Assembly: GCA_029204225.1 (NCBI GenBank) | Contig: CM055093.1 | Coordinates: 47,440,354 to 47,504,353, forward strand | Direction of reading: 5' to 3' | DNA from: Diphasiastrum complanatum | Taxonomy: Eukaryota; Streptophyta; Lycopodiopsida; Lycopodiales; Lycopodiaceae | DNA: 64,000 bases | Shown: piece by piece, positions 12,134 to 25,649 of the stretch | Position numbering within the stretch: the first letter of the stretch is position 1 | How the letters are laid out: every line of letters starts with the position of its first letter | Notes under the pieces: model-generated | Seen by the model: only the letters and a program-made list of their open reading frames with translations | The model's database searches: none | What the model was told of the DNA's origin: nothing | Program-made: the position numbers and the translations under genes

Positions 12134-12370
12134 AATGCAAAATCTAGCTTTGATAGCACTAGTGGTCACCAAGTGAAGATCTTTTAGATCCTATTGCATG
12201 CGCCAAAAAAATGACTGTGGAGCCAAACCACCCAACCAACTGAAAACTAAGAGTCGAATCCCACCCGAGCCACGATGACTCAATACACAAGAGGAGAGGA
12301 TCCTGAAAACTGGAACTCAAAAATAGGTGAGGTAGATGGACAAGTTTTTATAGGTATATATAAGCCTCCA

Positions 12371-12640
12371 GGGCCTAGGAATATTTCTTACAAGATACCA
12401 AATCCAATCCAATTATTGCTTTTAATCTCCTTTACATGTATAAAAAGCTATCAGATGCCATGCATTAGCTCGTAATGGGTTTGCCACCATAATGGGTATG
12501 CATTAGCTCCTAATGGGCCTAGGAATATTTTTTATAAGATTCCAAATCCAATCCAATTGCTTTTAATCTCCTTTACATGTATAAAAAGCTGTCAGACACC
12601 ATGCATTAGCTCCTAATGGGTATGCCTAGGCCCTCACAAG
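12371..12640 (+). repeat. Tandem duplication, period about 144 bp
   Basis: GGGCCTAGGAATATTT at 12371 recurs at 12515. The following blocks (CCAAATCCAATCCAATT, CTCCTTTACATGTATAAA, ATGCATTAGCTC) repeat in the same order, giving two imperfect copies. Confidence 0.8.
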
Positions 12641-13435
12641 GTTATTGGTTACATTTTTGGCCTAATCCGAAATGGCGAGGAGTAATTAATAAACTCATAC
12701 ACTGGAGTATCAAATATCCATGTCAAGTATTATTCCGAATCCACTGAATTGGACATGGACAGAACAAAAGGGGTCCACATGACAAAGACTGAAGCTTTGT
12801 GTTGGTAGATCAAACATAGAACCAAGATTAGGTGAGGAGGCTTGAGCAAAGAAGCAAAAATAGTAGAAGCCAATGTGGAACAAAGATATGAAAAATCAAA
12901 TTGATCCATGCAAAGCTGGTTGTGATTTTCTGATTGCTCTTGGAGATGAATGGCTACTTAACTTTTTGAGGCGTTAGCCTCCATATGCATACCCTTGCTC
13001 TCTTGTGTGCAAGCATTGACTCATGCTTTGGTTGGGGACAAAAACAAAATTATTCATGAAGGTAACTTTCCTCAAACATGCCCTGAACATTTTTTCTCAC
13101 ATTCTCTTGTAATGGTTATATCAAACATTTTTTCGCACTTTGTTCAATCAATTCTTTGCAAGTTTTGTGAACTACTCGAGATGTCAAAAACCCAAGTTTT
13201 GTAAGTAAATTTCTTGCAAACTAGTCACATAATGTAAAAAGCCCAAGTTCACTCACAAACTTGCCAACAATCCCCTCACAGATTGTTAAACCCAAGTTTT
13301 GACAAAAATGCTCAAATAGATATCCATTTTAAATCAATGAAATAATCTCAATTTGATGCGAATGGTCTTTTACTTGGCAAATTTTAAAGTTAAAATTGGA
13401 TATTTTCAAATCTTAATGAGATAGGCATAATCTCC
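12641..13435. other. Unassigned sequence
   Basis: No coding frame with recognisable content and no transposon terminus. The left end (CCTCACAAGG...TTGGTTAC) resembles 10075-10110, hinting at another dispersed repeat. Confidence 0.3.
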
Positions 13436-13565
13436 TTGTTGAAAAATCATTCTGCATCCAATCGACATTATTTCATCAATTTGAAATGAATATTTGTTCA
13501 TTGTTGAAAAATCATTCTGCATCCAATCGACATTATTTCATCAATTTGAAATGAATATTTGTTCA
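13436..13565 (+). repeat. Perfect 65-bp tandem duplication
   Basis: The unit beginning TTGTTGAAAAATCATTCTGC at 13436 is repeated without visible change at 13501. The absence of differences points to a recent event. Confidence 0.92.
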
Positions 13566-13810
13566 AGCCTATCTCACTTGAAGTTACAAAAGACATACAT
13601 TTTCACATTAGAGATCATTATGCTTTTTGTTACTTCTCTTGTTGTCTCATTGCAATCAATTTTGCACATATTGTGAACATATGTATGTCTTCAAGCTTTA
13701 TCAAAACATATATCGCATCTACCATTTCTAAGAACATTGAGAACTACAAAGTGAAAATCTCACTTGAAGTTACAAAAGACATACATGTTCACATATTTAC
13801 TAAAGGTTAT
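13566..13810 (+). repeat. Spaced direct repeat of about 38 bp
   Basis: ATCTCACTTGAAGTTACAAA followed by AGACATACAT occurs at about 13570 and again at about 13757. It differs by one base near its end (TTTTCACAT versus TGTTCACAT). Confidence 0.75.
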
Positions 13811-15500
13811 CACATATATTAATAGGTCAATTATTAACCTCAATTCAAGGCGAGAATTGGGTTGCTAGTTTGTTTTGATGTGTGTTTCTTTTTCCATCCA
13901 GAACCCAAGAGGAAGCCTATCTCTAGACAACCTGTTGTCACTCTAGGCAATGGAGGAAAGAATGAAGCCTTTCAACAACTTTCTTCAATGGATGAATTAA
14001 CGAACTCGAAACACAGCTGAGATGGCGGTCTCTGATAAGTAAATCTGTAAATGGATTGCTGCTTCCTGGATAGCTGAAGAAGAGCTACTGTACAATGTAA
14101 ATTTCACTATTTACAGTTGTGAAACAAGGGCAACCATCAATAGAATGAAGCATGTCTCTGAGAGAGCTGAGAGAGGGCAAAACATATCATCAATTTATGA
14201 AAGGAGTAGGTGAGGTCTCCAAGGGTGCAGCAACAAGAACAAACTGACGCATTGATTGTAAGCAGGTGGAGTTGGAGCCAGAGACTTTCAAGGCATGGAA
14301 TGTGTTTTCTAGATGGTTAGATATGGTTCTTTTGTCACTCAGATTCTATATCTTTTAGTTCTCTGGTGAAATGGTATTGCTAGTGTGCTAGTTTTTTCTG
14401 AAGATGTCTTCACGCCCTACTGCGAGATAAGCCTTTTCAATGGTCCTCTAGTTAACTGGGGACTTTTACTTCCGTTAACCTTTTGGTTCTTTGATGGTTA
14501 GTAATTAGATGCTTTCAGAATATTACTTCTGTTCACCACAAGCCTTCCTGCGAGATAAGCCTTTTACTTAAGACTGATGGAGGTTTTTAGAAATCTGAAG
14601 AATTCCCCCACGACTTTTGCAGCCGCCTCAAGATTTTTGTGCTTTCTTATGGATTTCATTCGATCAGCCTATTTTCAAACAACTGGGTTACAGCAAGTTC
14701 TAAGAAGTTTTCTAAATAACAGAGAGATATCCCCCCACATTCTTCTCATGTTTCTTTTCTTTTACTTGCGCTTCGACTTTGTATATATGATGTACACTTC
14801 CTTAAATTCTTATAAGTTTAAACAGCTCTGCAGCCTCAGTTGAAGGCTAAGAGAATGCTGTAAAAACAAGGAACAAGCAAAGATTTTACTGTCAGCATCA
14901 AAGCTCTTTAAATTTTTGAATCTACTTTGATAAGTTCACAAAGCAAACGTTATCACTATCTCAAGGTTCACATCTTCATTGAACACTATCATGCTCATGA
15001 GATTGAATCAATACATCATATCATAGAATTATGATGTTAGGGGAGATGATCTACACAGAACTTGCGGAAACTTTTATCAGAGAAGTTTGAATTTTTGTCT
15101 TATTTTTGTGCACGGAAATCAGCACATCATTGTTCCATATGTGTTGCAAATGTGCCCACAAAATTGGTGTTTTGCAATGCTTGAATGTGCCCAAAAAATA
15201 ATATCCTCGTGTTTGTTGAAGACAATTCAATTGTCAGTTAGTTAGGACACGATCACATGAACTTTGGCAGGTGTTAAAAGAAGAGCATCAAAGTAGTTAG
15301 TCACTTTTTGATGACGTGTATTATAGTGTCGTGAAACAATCGGAATAGGTTAGGAGACTATAAGTAAGGATCACACTAGCTGAGATGTACTGCCTTTTGC
15401 TGTTCTGAATGTATGAATGATCTGTCATATGGTTTTTCTCACTTCATGATTGTTGTACTGGTTGTCTTTTATTATATTCATCAAGTCATTCCGTTTGAAT
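13811..15500. other. No gene recognised
   Basis: Mixed sequence. TGCGAGATAAGCCTTTT occurs twice (about 14418 and 14548). A small hairpin, TGTAAAT-6nt-ATTTACA, lies near 14096. The part from about 15029 to 15510 may be an LTR of the copia element whose gag starts at 15637, but I see no clear termini. Confidence 0.3.
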
Positions 15501-15636
15501 TTATATTTTAGTGCTATCATTGGTTATGGGCCCACGTATTGCATAGGACTTTGATGCATGCAAAAATTGATAAGAAAGCAGCAAATCAATTGGTCTGTGT
15601 CCGGTGCATGGTTTATCGATCATCATAGTGTGAGGT

Positions 15637-16342
15637 GTGAACGTCGAAGCTATGACATATTTAACGTGTCTGCAAGACGCAAAGGTAGTGGAAAAGTTGG
15701 AAGGATCCAACTACCCAGCGTGGAGCTGGAAAATGCGCCTTATTCTCAAAGGACGAGGATTGTGGAGCGCTGTTCGTGGAGAAGATGCACTGGAGCGCGA
15801 CGAGGAAGGGGTTCCTCGAAACCATCAGGCGGCGGCAGAGATAAAGACACGAGATGAAAAAGCTTACCTAACGATATGCTTATCGTTGGGAGATTTGGCT
15901 ATTTCCCAAGTCCAAGGAATCGATACTGCGAAAGGCGTATGGGAACGACTCAGATCGATTCATGAGGTGAAAGGAGTATCCAACATTCTACTGTTACAAA
16001 GGCAGCTTGGAAACTTGAGGATGCAGGAAACAGACGGCATGGAGAGCATATAGAGAAAATTAGGAGCCTGGCGCGACAATTGCAGATTGAAGCTCCGGTT
16101 GAAAAAAATGCAGTTGATATATACCCTTCTTAATAGCTTACCTGCATCATACGATCCATTGATTATGACCATGGAAGGTCAACAAGAAGGATTGGATCTG
16201 GATTACGTCTTGAATCGTCTATTGTAGTGTCGCCGAAAGGCTACACAATCACGCGATGAGATGGCTATCATATCAACAGATACAGAATCATCTCATGATA
16301 CTGCCTACTCGAGTGATAGCCTATCTGAGGTAGTGCCTATAA
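15637..16342 (+). pseudogene. gag: Ty1/copia gag (DUF4219/UBN2 type)
   Basis: The frame from 15637 encodes the capsid region of a copia element: LEGSNYPAWSWKM (DUF4219-like), then LILKGRGLWSAV and VWERLRSIHEVKG (UBN2-like). A frame change near 16050 is followed by LLNSLPASYDPLI and an acidic tail ending SLSEVVPI. No zinc knuckle is present. The element is split by the solo LTR at 16343-17173, and directly across it reads integrase, so an internal deletion joined gag to integrase. Confidence 0.85.
16338..16342 (+). repeat. Target-site duplication TATAA (left)
   Basis: TATAA here is repeated at 17174-17178, exactly flanking the LTR. A 5-bp duplication is the signature of LTR-retrotransposon integration. 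Confidence 0.85.
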
Positions 16343-17173
16343 TGTGCAAAAAGTACAAAAAGGACCAAGAGTGGATCCCAATCTGATCCTCAAGAGGGAT
16401 TGGTTGTCAGATTACTTGATCTTTTAATCTATTTGAGATTAAGATCAATCTAGATCAATTCTAGACACAAAATCCTAACAAGAACAATCATTAATTGAAG
16501 GTAGGTGTACTTTTTGGTTTCACATGTGTGAAACACTGTCTGAGTACGGACTCCAAATAAAAATCAAGTACACATTGATAGAACCTCAAAACAATCAAAA
16601 CAAATGTAGACAAATGGAGAGAATCACTCAAAATTGCTTCCAAAACCAAGATTGGTGATTCACAATGATTATGGCCAAATGTGGCTCTATATATACAATA
16701 AGTGGGAGCTCGTGGTACTGATCATCCCTTTGATCCCACATGTGTGAAGGTGCTTTGTCATATGATGATTCATCATGCAAAACTGACACTTGGACAAAAC
16801 CTTCTATTTTGAGCACTTTTGGTCCATTTTCTTTCTATATGGAGATTTACTTAGAAATCTTCTAGAAGTCCAAATTCGCCTACTTCAGCTTATTCCACAC
16901 ATGTGAGCTGTCCTCTACACACGTGATATGACACCTAACCAAAGGATGTGGCTCATGCAATCAATAGATTGATGCCATGTGTCATATGTCTAGAAAACTA
17001 GTTTTGGCCTTTTTAGCCACTAGAACTTGAATTAAATCATATGTACAGCCTACATGATTATGGTACATGACAAGGACACTATTTTCACACGTGGGAACAG
17101 GCTCCACACATGTGTAATCATCCTATATACAAGATTTTTGGCCTCTACCAAGCTTATTTTTGCATTTTTCACA
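16343..17173 (-). mobile_element. Solo copia LTR (copy E), nested insertion
   Basis: This 831-bp sequence starts TGTGCAAAAAGTACAAAAAGG (first bases shown) and ends GCATTTTTCACA. It is flanked by TATAA on both sides. A near-identical copy at 57523-58324 is followed by a primer site, which fixes the orientation as minus. No internal region is present, so it is a solo LTR left by recombination between two LTRs. TATA-like CTCTATATATAC sits near 16690. Several CACAYRTGTG palindromes occur. It interrupts the copia remnant at 15637-17490. Confidence 0.9.
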
Positions 17174-17178
17174 TATAA
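17174..17178 (+). repeat. Target-site duplication TATAA (right)
   Basis: Right partner of the duplication at 16338-16342. Confidence 0.85.
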
Positions 17179-17490
17179 TGATCACCGGAAAAGAGGATAA
17201 CTGCTTAAATGTCACATCCTTGGGAGGATCCAAGTATTTTGTAACGTTTAGCGATGACTGTAGTATGCATGTTGAACCTATGAAAACCAAAGGACAGGTC
17301 CTAGAAACGTTCAAAAAGTTCAAGGTTCACGATGAATCAGAAACAGGGAAGAGGATCAAAAGGTTGCGAACAAATAATGGAGGGGAATACAAGAGTAAAG
17401 CTTTTGACAAATATTGCATTGAGGACTCGAATCAGTAGGGAATTTACAGTGCCTTACAATCCACAACAGAATGGGGTCCTAGAGACAGGC
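17179..17490 (+). pseudogene. pol: Ty1/copia integrase core fragment
   Basis: The frame carries NVTSLGGSKYFVTFSDD (integrase core start with an Asp), KTKGQVLETFKKFK, RTNNGGEYKSKAFD and, after a frame change, REFTVPYNPQQNGV. These are in the usual order of the rve domain of copia elements. The fragment stops at 17492, where a (CT)n array replaces the rest. It belongs to the same element as the gag at 15637. Confidence 0.88.
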
Positions 17491-17610
<120 letters not shown>

Positions 17611-17680
17611 TGGTCTTAACTGGATTCATAGCTTCAAATATGTATCATGTACAAAATACAAACACACATTAGCACCTATA

Positions 17681-20210
<2,530 letters not shown>

Positions 20211-20552
20211 TGATACATTCACTATCAGTGATTGCAAGTAGAATCCAAGTCAAATAAATCCTTTGAATGCAAAACAATTTTTAGTGTTATCATCAAAATA
20301 CATACACATCCTAGCGATGACAATACAAATCTAGATATGCATTAATACACTTTCAAATTCAAATTTGTGACTAAGGTATTCCTATGATACATTCACTATT
20401 AGTGATTGCAAGGAGAATGCAAGTCAAATAAATGATTTGAATGCAAAACAATTTTTAGTATTATCATCAAAATACATACACATCCTAGCGATGACAATAC
20501 AAATATTGATACTATTTCAATTACAAATTTGTGACTAATGTATTCCCTATGT
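20211..20552 (+). repeat. Tandem duplication, period about 174 bp
   Basis: TGATACATTCACTAT at 20211 recurs at 20385. The following blocks (GCAAAACAATTTTTAGT, ATACACATCCTAGCGATGAC, AAATTTGTGACTAA) repeat with a few substitutions and a small deletion in the second copy. Confidence 0.85.
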
Positions 20553-20721
20553 GGGAAGCAAAAATAGTATTGACTTTCCAATGAATGGAATTGTCAATTC
20601 AATCAAAAGTAAGTCATTTTTTCATGGTCTACTCTATGGCCAACATGTCTCTATCAACACATCAACCTCTTGAGACTTCTTTTCTCAAATTTCATATAGT
20701 ACTTGACACAATTGTGTGTTC

Positions 20722-20757
20722 GTGTGTGCGCGCGCGCACGCGCGCATGCGCACGTGC
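20722..20757. repeat. Alternating purine-pyrimidine tract
   Basis: A GTGTGCGCGCGCGCAC-type run continues through CGCGCATGCGCACGTG with almost perfect Pu/Py alternation. Such tracts can adopt Z-DNA. It is striking in an otherwise AT-rich setting. Confidence 0.85.
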
Positions 20758-21133
20758 AGGCATGCACATGTGTGGTATATGCATATTATTGATTAGCTAG
20801 GTTGTCTTTATGTTGAACCAACCAAGATGCATGAAGTACTTGTCAATGAGGTTGATTCACCACACAATATGTAACTTCATCTTATTTTTGCTGCTACTTT
20901 TGCATGATGATGCTAATTTAATTAAGATCCTTCATTCATGACATTATATTTTTATAAAGAAAACCTTCATCTTTCTCTTGTTGTCCTCAATGTTGATGTG
21001 GATGTGAGAGATTTTCTTTTATAATAGAATAGAATATAAACTGAACCACTTATTGATTAATACTTGTTTAGAGTTGGCATGGACACATTTTACTTGACCC
21101 ATACTCCTTATTCTTAGCATTCCTGATAAAATT

Positions 21134-21797
21134 TGTTGGAAAATCTGAAAAATTAGACAAATCAACCTTATTTGGATCCCAAAAGATCAATCAAGCATCA
21201 AGAATTGCACTTAGATCTATAAGATAAAATACTAGCACTCAATTCTAGCTTATTTGCATCTAAATTGGCAAGAACACTTGAATACCTCACTCAAACTAGC
21301 ATTTAATGTTCCCCAGGGCTATCACACATGTGAAAAGTACATTAATTGATTCAGATCAGATACAAACAAATGAACTCAAAAGAGTAGACAATAATCATGC
21401 ATCAACAAGAAGATTGCCAGAATTGACAACAATTTGGTTCTCACAAAAGAGGAAATCACTTGCCATAAATTTACAAAGGATTGATCCACATATATATACA
21501 TCTTAGATCCATACTTCTAAGAGGGTTTTATCACCCTTAATATCTCCCTACTCAAGCCCTAATCATGTCTTGAATCAAGCTCCATTAGTTATGACATGAT
21601 CTATGCATAACCTCATGATTTACTCTACCAACTTCCATGATTGATGTAATCTCTTCCACAAGTGGATGAACTCGAGTTTGAGGCTAAGAAATACAAAGAG
21701 AGAGAAGGTCACATACTCCTAAATATGTACACATAAAGTTTATATGGTTAAACAAGTCAAATGACCATTTTACAATAGTTATGCCAAATTTCTAACA
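21134..21797 (-). mobile_element. Copia 3' LTR (minus-strand element)
   Basis: On the - strand the LTR begins TGTTAGAAATTTGGC and ends GATTTTCCAACA, with matching inverted termini. It is preceded by the purine tract TTTTGAGGAGTG and the end of pol. A TATATATATGTGG promoter lies near 21490. Length is 664 bp. The partner 5' LTR is not found, so age cannot be derived. Confidence 0.7.
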
Positions 21798-23600
21798 CTC
21801 CTCAAAACAAAGCTTTTTTCCAACATAGATTTGCTTATAACATTGAGAGCTAATCTTAACTTAGCAAATAGTTCTCTTGCAAGTGGCTTCGTAAGATGAT
21901 TAGCCAAGCATTCTGATGTTTGTACATGCTCCAAATGGATCTCCCCTTCTTGGACTTTTTCTCAAACAAAATGGTGACAAACTTCAATATGTCTGTGTCT
22001 AGCATGAAAAATTGGATTGCTAACAGGACTTTGAGAAGAGAGGTTGTCAAATTTGATTAGGGGAACATAATTATACTTGAGAACATGAAGCTCCATTAGA
22101 CCTCTTGATCCATAATATCTCCTTGGTAGTTCTTGTAAGCACCTTGTATTCAGTTTCAGTCGAAGATAGATAAACAATTGATTGTTTCTTTGATAGCCAT
22201 GAGATTGCTCCTCCACCTACGAAATATACAAAAGCACTTGTGGATCTTCTATCCACTTTGAATCTGAAAAATTTGAGTCCAAGAAGGCATGTAAAGATAA
22301 TACATCCCCCTCATAAAGAATCCCAAGGTCTATAGTGTTTGAGAGATATCTAAGAATCCTCTTAGCCATTTTCCAATGATGCATGGAGGGATCTTGCATA
22401 TATTGACTTAAACTGCAAACACTCTAGCTAAGATTTGGTCTAGTGATTGTTAACCACATTAGTGAGCCTATGATAATCCTATAAAGAGTGATGTACACTT
22501 TGGATGTCTCATCATCTTTCATAGGAACTCTTACAAGTGGCTCCATAGGTGTAGGTGTTTCTACACTTTTATAATTTTGCATATTGAATCTTTTAAGAAC
22601 ATGATGAGCATATCTAGATTGACAAATGAAGCTATAATATTTGGATCTAGTGACTTATATGCCCAATACAAAGTGTAGAGACCTGATATCAACCATCTTA
22701 AATTCACTGCTTAAAGCAATCTTGGTTTGATCTATCAAGAGTAGACAATTTATCAAGAGTAGACAAGATTCACTCAAGATTATGTCATCTCATCCACATA
22801 GATGACTATGAACACATTATTTCCATTTTCATCAAATTCTAAATAAAGTGATGGATCATATTCACTTGCTTTGAACCCAATGAAAATAAGGAAATAATAC
22901 AACCTTGCATACCAGGCCCTTGAAGCTTGTTTTAGGCCCATACAAGCTTCTTTTCAAATGACAAACCTTGTGCTCCTCTCCTTGGACTATCAACCCCTCG
23001 GATTGGTCCATAGAAATATCCTCTTCAAGAAAACCATTGATGAAGGCATTAGATACATCCATTTAAAAAAAGAAATAAATCAAAATGAGATGCTAAATCA
23101 ATGATGATTTGAATGGTCACCATCTTGGCTACATGAGCAAAAGTCTCCTCATAGTCAATTCCTTTAGTTTGTGCATAACCCTTGACAACTAATCTTGATT
23201 TATGCTTTAAAACCAAACCATTTTGATTGCATTTCAGCTTGTAAACCCATTTACATCCTATTGCCTTCTTGCCTAAATGAAAATCACAAAGCACCTAAGT
23301 TTTGTTCTCCATTAAAGCATTGTACTCACTTAACATTGCCTTATGCCATTCCTTTAAGTCTCATGCCTCTTCTATTCAAGTTGGTTCTTCAATAGATGTA
23401 AAGAGAACAAGAAAAGAGGGGTTTTAGGAGGTATGCCATTTGTTTTTTGCTTTCCTTTCTCAAGATAAGTGAGCCTTGTAGGCTTAGCCCTTGCCCTTGT
23501 AGATCTCCTTGGAACACATGCATGTGGAGGTTGCTCCTCCTCATCCAAACTCAGCTCCTCTTATATCTCAACAATTATTCTAACATCATATTGAACATTT
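21798..23600 (-). pseudogene. pol: Ty1/copia pol remnant (RT and RNase H)
   Basis: Minus strand, right to left. 23294-23049 is the RT start (GCKWVYKLK, RLVVKGYAQTKGIDYEETF). 23062-22862 has MDVSNAFINGFLEED and VCHLKRSLYG. 22399-22217 has HHWKMAKRILRYL, and 22256-21962 is RNase H (GGGAISWLSKKQ, LSSTETEY, HRHIEVCHHF). The end, with NHLTKPLARELF-like sequence, lies near 21860. The active-site region between about 22860 and 22400 is decayed. Several frameshifts make it inactive. Integrase and gag are absent. The 3' LTR follows directly. Confidence 0.88.
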
Positions 23601-23644
23601 GACATATTAACAAGCATGCACATCTTTGACTCATCAAAGATTTT

Positions 23645-24185
23645 GAAGAATTGCCAAAAATTGGCAAATGTAGCTTGATCAAAGACCATGTAGAACATTG
23701 TAAATATTGTGTATAATTGAGTTCCACACATGTAAGGCCAAGATGCCACATGGCAACCCACTCCTAATGTAGGTTAGGTCAAGTCAAGAGATTTGGTCAT
23801 GTCTATTTGGTGGTCATCCCTACTTTATAGGACCTACACCTAAGTTTAAGGTGAAAATTTGACCAACTAGCTACCTACCAAGCATAACTCTAGGATCTAG
23901 GCTAGGGTTTCATTTTAGGGCAAGAAGGGTGAGTAAACTTCCTTATTACATGCTGGAAATCCACCTTACTTCAAGAAGGAAGTCAAATTTGCTATGTATT
24001 CCAAGCTCCCATAGTGAGAAGATAGAAATTTTTTGGAGCTCATTGGCAATCTCAAGCTAGTTCACTATGTACATTGAGTTTTTGTGATCCAAATGAAACC
24101 AAATCAATTTCTACTTGTTTCTCAAATTGAAGGCCGTACTACAGCCTGTATTACACACGTGTGGTCTCGGATTTCAATGTTGATC
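23645..24185 (+). mobile_element. Copia LTR relic (copy B)
   Basis: Collinear with the LTR at 50515-51195 from near its start (ATTGGCAAATGTAGC, CATGTAGAACATTGTA) through ATTAGGGCAAGAAGG-like, CTTATTACATGCTGGAA, CATAGTGAGAAGATAGAAA, the GTACTACAGCCT block and ACACACGTGTGG. Its last part is lost. It lies next to, but in opposite orientation to, the copia pol at 21798-23600. Confidence 0.7.
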
Positions 24186-24489
24186 AATAAAAGATTTGCG
24201 AGACGTGCTCGATGTGATACCGGACGATGCAATATCGGATCCAGGCACATATTAGCCAACGAGATGTAATGAGAGCAAGCAACGTGCTTGAAATCGATAT
24301 CCGACAAAGCAATCGTGAATTTGCGTGAAAATTCGAGCCCAAAAATTAGACATATTTATAAAAAAAAATTTGCACATGTGGAGGACTGGCGAAGGAACAT
24401 CTGTCGACTTGTGATTAGCCAAATTAAATGCACCGTACCTAGTATGATCGATCTGACATCTGTCACGTGCGAGAATGACATGCATCGAT

Positions 24490-24635
24490 TAGGGATTCGC
24501 ACACGTGTCTCAGCCCACGTGGCCTCATAATTGGCTCATCATTGTCAGTACGGACATTCCACGTGGTCTAATCATCTGACAACACGTGTCTCGGCCGTCT
24601 TTTCACACGTGCAAAAATTTCGTATATATAAGTCC
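24490..24635 (+). promoter_or_regulatory. G-box cluster with TATA box
   Basis: Five CACGTG cores lie within about 120 bp (near 24500, 24518, 24561, 24582, 24607). They are followed by TATATATAAG at about 24621. This resembles a strong plant promoter, probably the U3 of an LTR. G-boxes are bound by bZIP and bHLH factors. Confidence 0.6.
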
Positions 24636-24935
24636 TCGGAATTTTCATTTTTTTTCTCAAAATTTTCACTTTTAGTCCCGATATCGCTCTCAAGCGCGCT
24701 CTTTCATCTTTCAAGCTTCCGCCCTCTCACAGTGCGCTCGAGTCCGATACCGCCTGCTGTGCAATATCGCTTTCGAACGCACATCTCTATTTTGCAAATA
24801 ATCTCTATAGGTCTTGCGCTCAAAACCGATATTCAATGCTGGTATCGATCTCAAGCGCCTTTTCATCGCAATTTTTTTTGTTTTGATCCACTTTTGTTTT
24901 GTTCAAACCTTTTTTTATTAATTTTCCCTAGAGCT

Positions 24936-25645
24936 CCTTTCAGCCGATCTATACGGAATGTCACTCTGTCACTTGGGCTGGATGTTCGTTTTGCCGTGAT
25001 AGCCATGCAGGCCTTGCAGGGCGCTGCAGAAGATTTTCTGTCCCAGTTTTTGAGGATTTTGTCATTCTCAAAAGGCTTCAAGACATATATTCTGGTCTGC
25101 ATGTCGATAATGCCAACATCTCCAGAGACCTGCCTCTGGATAGAACCAACGTGCCTACTACCTCTAGGAGGAAGGGAAAGTAGGTTGTCCCCAAGAAGGT
25201 TGGATCTCGAAGGCCAGCTGCTTTCCTTCCTCCTAGACGTATCCCAGGCAAGAGACCCCGTGTCTTCCTGAGCTCTAAGTCAAATGCTGGAGAATCTGAC
25301 TCAGATCGAGAATCTTCACCCAGTCCTCCTCCCGTTATTCGTCTAGCTCCTCTGCAGGTTTCATCACCAAAAGTGTTGATTACCCAAGAGGAGCTAGACA
25401 GAATAACAGAGAAATCTGTAAATATTCTTTCCACTTATGTTTCTACTCCTGTACATAATGTTTTTGTGAGAATTCCATATGATCTAGCCCGGGTTTTTTT
25501 TTATTCTGACTATTATAATCAATACAAGGCCTACCTAGCTAGCAAAATTGAAATTCTCGGCAACTTTTTTTATTTTTTTCTTCTAGATACACGTAAAAGC
25601 TTTAGATTAGGTCCCAAATTTTGTGCCGAGCCTAAGCAAATGTAA
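24936..25645 (+). pseudogene. Unrecognised ORF with one in-frame stop
   Basis: One frame runs from about 24936 to 25645, broken only by a TAG near 25181. The N-terminal part is Cys-rich (TECHSVTWAGCSFC). The middle is basic (SRRPAAFLPPRRIPGKRP) and then Ser/Asp/Pro-rich (ESDSDRESSPSPPP). The end has an ordered-looking segment (LITQEELDRITEKSV, VRIPYDLARVFFYSDYYNQY). I know no matching family. The G-box/TATA block upstream and copia sequence downstream suggest a gene carried by a non-autonomous retroelement. Confidence 0.4.
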
Positions 25646-25649
25646 GCAA

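Noticed and set aside
12225-12270. tRNA- or SINE-like B-box (AGTCGAATCCCACC)
   Set aside because: No matching A-box at the right distance and no cloverleaf could be drawn.
13436-13565. Possible CRISPR-like or satellite array
   Set aside because: Only two units without spacers; a simple tandem duplication.
15029-15510. LTR for the copia gag at 15637
   Set aside because: A TGATGTTAGG...GCTATCA frame is possible, but termini do not match well and the following TTGGTTATGGGCCC is not a standard primer site.
24531-25271. 246-codon plus-strand frame starting MAHHCQYGHSTW
   Set aside because: It begins in the G-box promoter block and crosses the leader. A different frame over 24936-25645 looks more protein-like.
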